Part shown: piece after piece, positions 41,486-43,417 of the stretch | How positions within the stretch are numbered: the first letter of the stretch is position 1 | Layout: each line of letters begins with the position of its first letter | Source of the DNA: Ardenticatenia bacterium | GTDB taxonomy: Bacteria > Chloroflexota > Anaerolineae > 4572-78 > NAK82 | DNA length: 43,417 nt | Direction: 5' to 3' | NCBI GenBank assembly: GCA_003130875.1 | Contig: QEXY01000020.1 | Coordinates: 1 to 43,417 of the forward strand | The notes under the pieces: model-generated | Told to the model about the DNA's origin: nothing | The model's input: only the letters and a program-made list of their open reading frames with translations | The model's database searches: none | Made by a program: the position numbers and the translations under genes

Positions 41486-42076
41486 ATGGCTCAAGAACGG
41501 TTCGACCTCGGATTGGCGCGCTGGACCACACGCGAGATCATCGTGATGGCGGTCATCTCCGTCGCGCTCGGGTTGATCTTCATGGCATACGGTGTGCTCT
41601 ATCTCGCCCTGGTGCCGTTCCTGGGGCAAGTGGGCATCATGCTTCTCCTGGGCTTCTACTATCTGACAGGTATCTTGGTGCCCTACATTGTGCGGCGTCC
41701 AGGTGCAGCGCTGGTGGCCTCATTTCTGGCCGCCTTCACCGAGCTCTTGGCGGGCAGCCCATTTGGCATCGCCGCTGTGTGGGCTGGACTGGTGCAAGGG
41801 GCCGGCGCAGAGGTCGTCTTTGCGCTGCGCGGCTGGCGTGATTATCGCCTGCCGGTCTTGATGGGTGCAGCGGTCCTTTCGGGCGTGTTTGCCTACGTGT
41901 ATGAATACTTCCTGCTGAGCTATGCCGTGTTGGAGCCCACCGTGCAGCTGGGGCTTTTCCTGGTGCGCATTCCCAGTGCTATCGTGCTAGCCGGCTGGCT
42001 GGGCAAGGTACTCGGTGATGGGCTGGCACGCACCGGAGTACTGCGCGGCTTGGCGATCACCCGTTCGAGGTCTTGA
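41486..42076 (+). CDS. ykoE: YkoE-like substrate-binding ECF component (thiamin/HMP)
   Basis: The 196-residue integral membrane protein resembles YkoE, the S component of an ECF transporter for hydroxymethylpyrimidine or thiamin. Five to six hydrophobic helices span the chain (VISVALGLIFMAYGVLYLALVPFLG; YYLTGILVPYIVRRPGAAL; ASFLAAFTELLAGSPFGIAAVWAGLVQGAGAEVVF). The PFGIAAVWAGLVQGAGAE segment is typical of the family. The TPP riboswitch upstream supports thiamin-related transport. AGGAGG lies nine bases before the ATG. It is followed by EcfT through a TTGA overlap. Confidence 0.9.
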   Translation: MAQERFDLGLARWTTREIIVMAVISVALGLIFMAYGVLYLALVPFLGQVGIMLLLGFYYLTGILVPYIVRRPGAALVASFLAAFTELLAGSPFGIAAVWAGLVQGAGAEVVFALRGWRDYRLPVLMGAAVLSGVFAYVYEYFLLSYAVLEPTVQLGLFLVRIPSAIVLAGWLGKVLGDGLARTGVLRGLAITRSRS

Positions 42077-42912
42077 AAGCAGTGAGCGCATACCTGGATC
42101 AAGAGCGAGATACACCCCTGCACCGCCTCAATCCGGTGGCGAAGCTGCTGGTCTTTTCGTGCTTCATCCTCACCGCGACCCTCTACCTGGATGTGGCGGT
42201 GCCGCTCACCTTTCTCATCGTCTCGTGGCTGCTGGGGTGGGTTTTCGCGCATATCTCTCCGCTTGTTCTTATGCGCCGCCTGAGCCCTATCCTGGCAGCG
42301 GCCATGGGCTTGGCCGTTTTTAATACCCTTTTCTACGGCGGCCCCCGCGAGCACCTCATCGTGGCGCTGGGCCCCATTCACATTTGGCGTGAAGGGCTCC
42401 AAATCGGAGGCAGTATCGGATTGCGCATCTTATGCGTCGCCTCTTATTCCATCTTGTACATGTGGACAACAGATCCCAGCCGACTGGTGGCCAGCCTCAT
42501 GCAACAGGCCCGTATGCCATATCGCCTGGCTTACGCTGTGTTGGCAGCTTATCGTTTCTTGCCCATCTTGCAGCGAGAGTGGGGTCACATTCAAGCAGCA
42601 CAGCAGGTGCGTGCGGCCCATTTGAGCCGCCGTGAGAGCGGGCTTCGGCGCGTCATCCGTTCCGGCATGCCTCTCCTGGTGAGCGGCATCCGTCAGGCAG
42701 AGCGCCTGGCCATCGCGATGGATGCGCGCGCTTTCGGGGCATTACCGAGGCGCACCCATTATATCCGCACGCATATGAAAGCCTCGGACTATGCGTTCAC
42801 AGTGGCCTCCCTGGCAGCATGTGGGCTTATCCTGCTCGCTTTGAGCGAGCTCGGCCTATTGCGCAGCTTCCTGGTCGGCGTGGCTGAAAGTGTGGCCGGA
42901 GCACCACAATGA
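42073..42912 (+). CDS. ecfT: EcfT/CbiQ-type transmembrane component
   Basis: The 279-residue membrane protein is the EcfT (CbiQ, YkoC-like) coupling subunit of an ECF transporter. It has several hydrophobic helices and the two Ala-Arg-type coupling motifs: QQVRAAHLSRR and AMDARAFGALPRRT, the second being the A-R-G-like coupling helix that contacts the ATPases. The TTG start overlaps the ykoE stop; GTG at 42082 has better spacing from GAGG. It overlaps the ATPase gene by ATGA. It should work with YkoE and one or two ATPases to import a thiamin precursor. Confidence 0.9.
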   Translation: MKAVSAYLDQERDTPLHRLNPVAKLLVFSCFILTATLYLDVAVPLTFLIVSWLLGWVFAHISPLVLMRRLSPILAAAMGLAVFNTLFYGGPREHLIVALGPIHIWREGLQIGGSIGLRILCVASYSILYMWTTDPSRLVASLMQQARMPYRLAYAVLAAYRFLPILQREWGHIQAAQQVRAAHLSRRESGLRRVIRSGMPLLVSGIRQAERLAIAMDARAFGALPRRTHYIRTHMKASDYAFTVASLAACGLILLALSELGLLRSFLVGVAESVAGAPQ

Positions 42913-43417
42913 AAGGATACGGTATCCGGGTCAACGCATTGCACTTTCGTTATGCTGATTCGTCCACAACGGTGCTCAACGGGATCGACCTGGAGATCCA
43001 GCCTGCTGAGACGGTGCTCCTGCTCGGCCCGAGCGGTTGTGGTAAGAGCACTTTCGCTTTGTGTCTCAACGGGCTGATCCCGGATGAAATTCCGGGCGAC
43101 TTCAGTGGGAAGATCTGGATTGGGCCCTATATGACAGGACGCACACCCGCTGTGCTACTGCGCCAGCAGGTGGGCATTGTCTTTCAGGACCCGGAGACCC
43201 AGCTGGTTATGCCGCGCGTGGATGAGGAGGTTGCCTTTGGCCTGGAGAACCTCGCTATCCCGGAAGAGGTGATATGGGCACGTGTCGAGGAAGCATTGAA
43301 ACAAGTCGAACTGGCTGAGAGAATTCGAGCACGGGTGGAAACTCTCTCGGGCGGACAGAAACAGCGCCTGGCATTGGCCTCTGTGCTGGCAATGCAGCCC
43401 GCGGTGCTGATCCTGGA
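42909..43417 (+). CDS. ECF transporter ATP-binding protein (YkoD-like), truncated by the window edge
   Basis: The open frame starts at the ATG overlapping the ecfT stop and runs to the window end, giving 169 residues of an ABC ATPase. Walker A is GPSGCGKST (about 41-49), the Q-loop is in FQDPETQLVMPRVDEEVAFGLEN, the signature is LSGGQKQR and Walker B starts at VLILD. The DPETQL stretch after the Q-loop is typical of EcfA ATPases. YkoD of Bacillus is a double-length ATPase, and this gene may be too, but its end is outside the window. It energises the YkoE/EcfT transporter. Confidence 0.93.
   Translation, partial: MKGYGIRVNALHFRYADSSTTVLNGIDLEIQPAETVLLLGPSGCGKSTFALCLNGLIPDEIPGDFSGKIWIGPYMTGRTPAVLLRQQVGIVFQDPETQLVMPRVDEEVAFGLENLAIPEEVIWARVEEALKQVELAERIRARVETLSGGQKQRLALASVLAMQPAVLIL

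Overview
The window carries about 40 protein genes, two tRNAs, one recognisable TPP riboswitch, a probable 6S RNA and a family of miniature inverted-repeat elements. Both strands are used, in short tightly packed operons. Gene content suggests a Chloroflexota bacterium (Anaerolineae-like, possibly thermophilic). It combines a DnaB/DnaD/DnaI-type primosome, a Bacillus-type LexA box, tungsten aldehyde oxidoreductase genes, UroD-like and TIM-barrel enzymes, a YkoE-type ECF transporter and consensus TTGACA/TATAAT promoters. This assignment is an inference from gene content; no rRNA is present.

Region 1 (1-8.3 kb): mobA and acpP on the minus strand, with a structured segment between them that looks like a riboswitch or attenuator. 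A plus-strand operon follows under a consensus promoter: response regulator, membrane histidine kinase, large TPR protein, J-domain protein (HPD changed to HPP), GrpE and a short DnaK.

Region 2 (8.3-13.4 kb): a minus-strand replication operon (bifunctional nuclease, DnaB helicase, DnaD-like protein, a loader with two fused AAA+ domains), then tRNA-His and tRNA-Thr, then yraN.

Region 3 (13.4-20.2 kb): a sugar isomerase plus rhamnulokinase operon, then tungsten genes: two MoaD/ThiS-like proteins, a SPASM radical SAM maturase, and an aldehyde ferredoxin oxidoreductase broken by a frameshift. The oxidoreductase has a leader of about 300 nt with an intrinsic terminator.

Region 4 (20.2-26.6 kb): a FadR-type GntR regulator and an operon of class III aminotransferase, TIM-barrel enzyme, UroD-like protein and Asp/Glu racemase-like protein. 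FadR-type operator candidates lie at the promoters of gntR, this operon and rhaB. An orphan larB follows.

Region 5 (26.6-38.8 kb): envelope and glycosyl genes, an FtsK-like ATPase plus SRAP operon under a LexA box, fumC, a GT4 glycosyltransferase, small membrane proteins, a DUF4349 lipoprotein, the 6S RNA candidate and a LysM/M23 peptidase.

Region 6 (38.8 kb to the end): moaA, two adjacent inverted-repeat elements, and a TPP-riboswitch operon. That operon encodes an M28-fold hydrolase with altered catalytic residues, then YkoE, EcfT and an EcfA ATPase cut by the window edge. The best leads are the 6S RNA, the M28 hydrolase in a thiamin operon, the two Mo/W leaders, the SOS-controlled FtsK-SRAP pair and the mobile inverted-repeat family.
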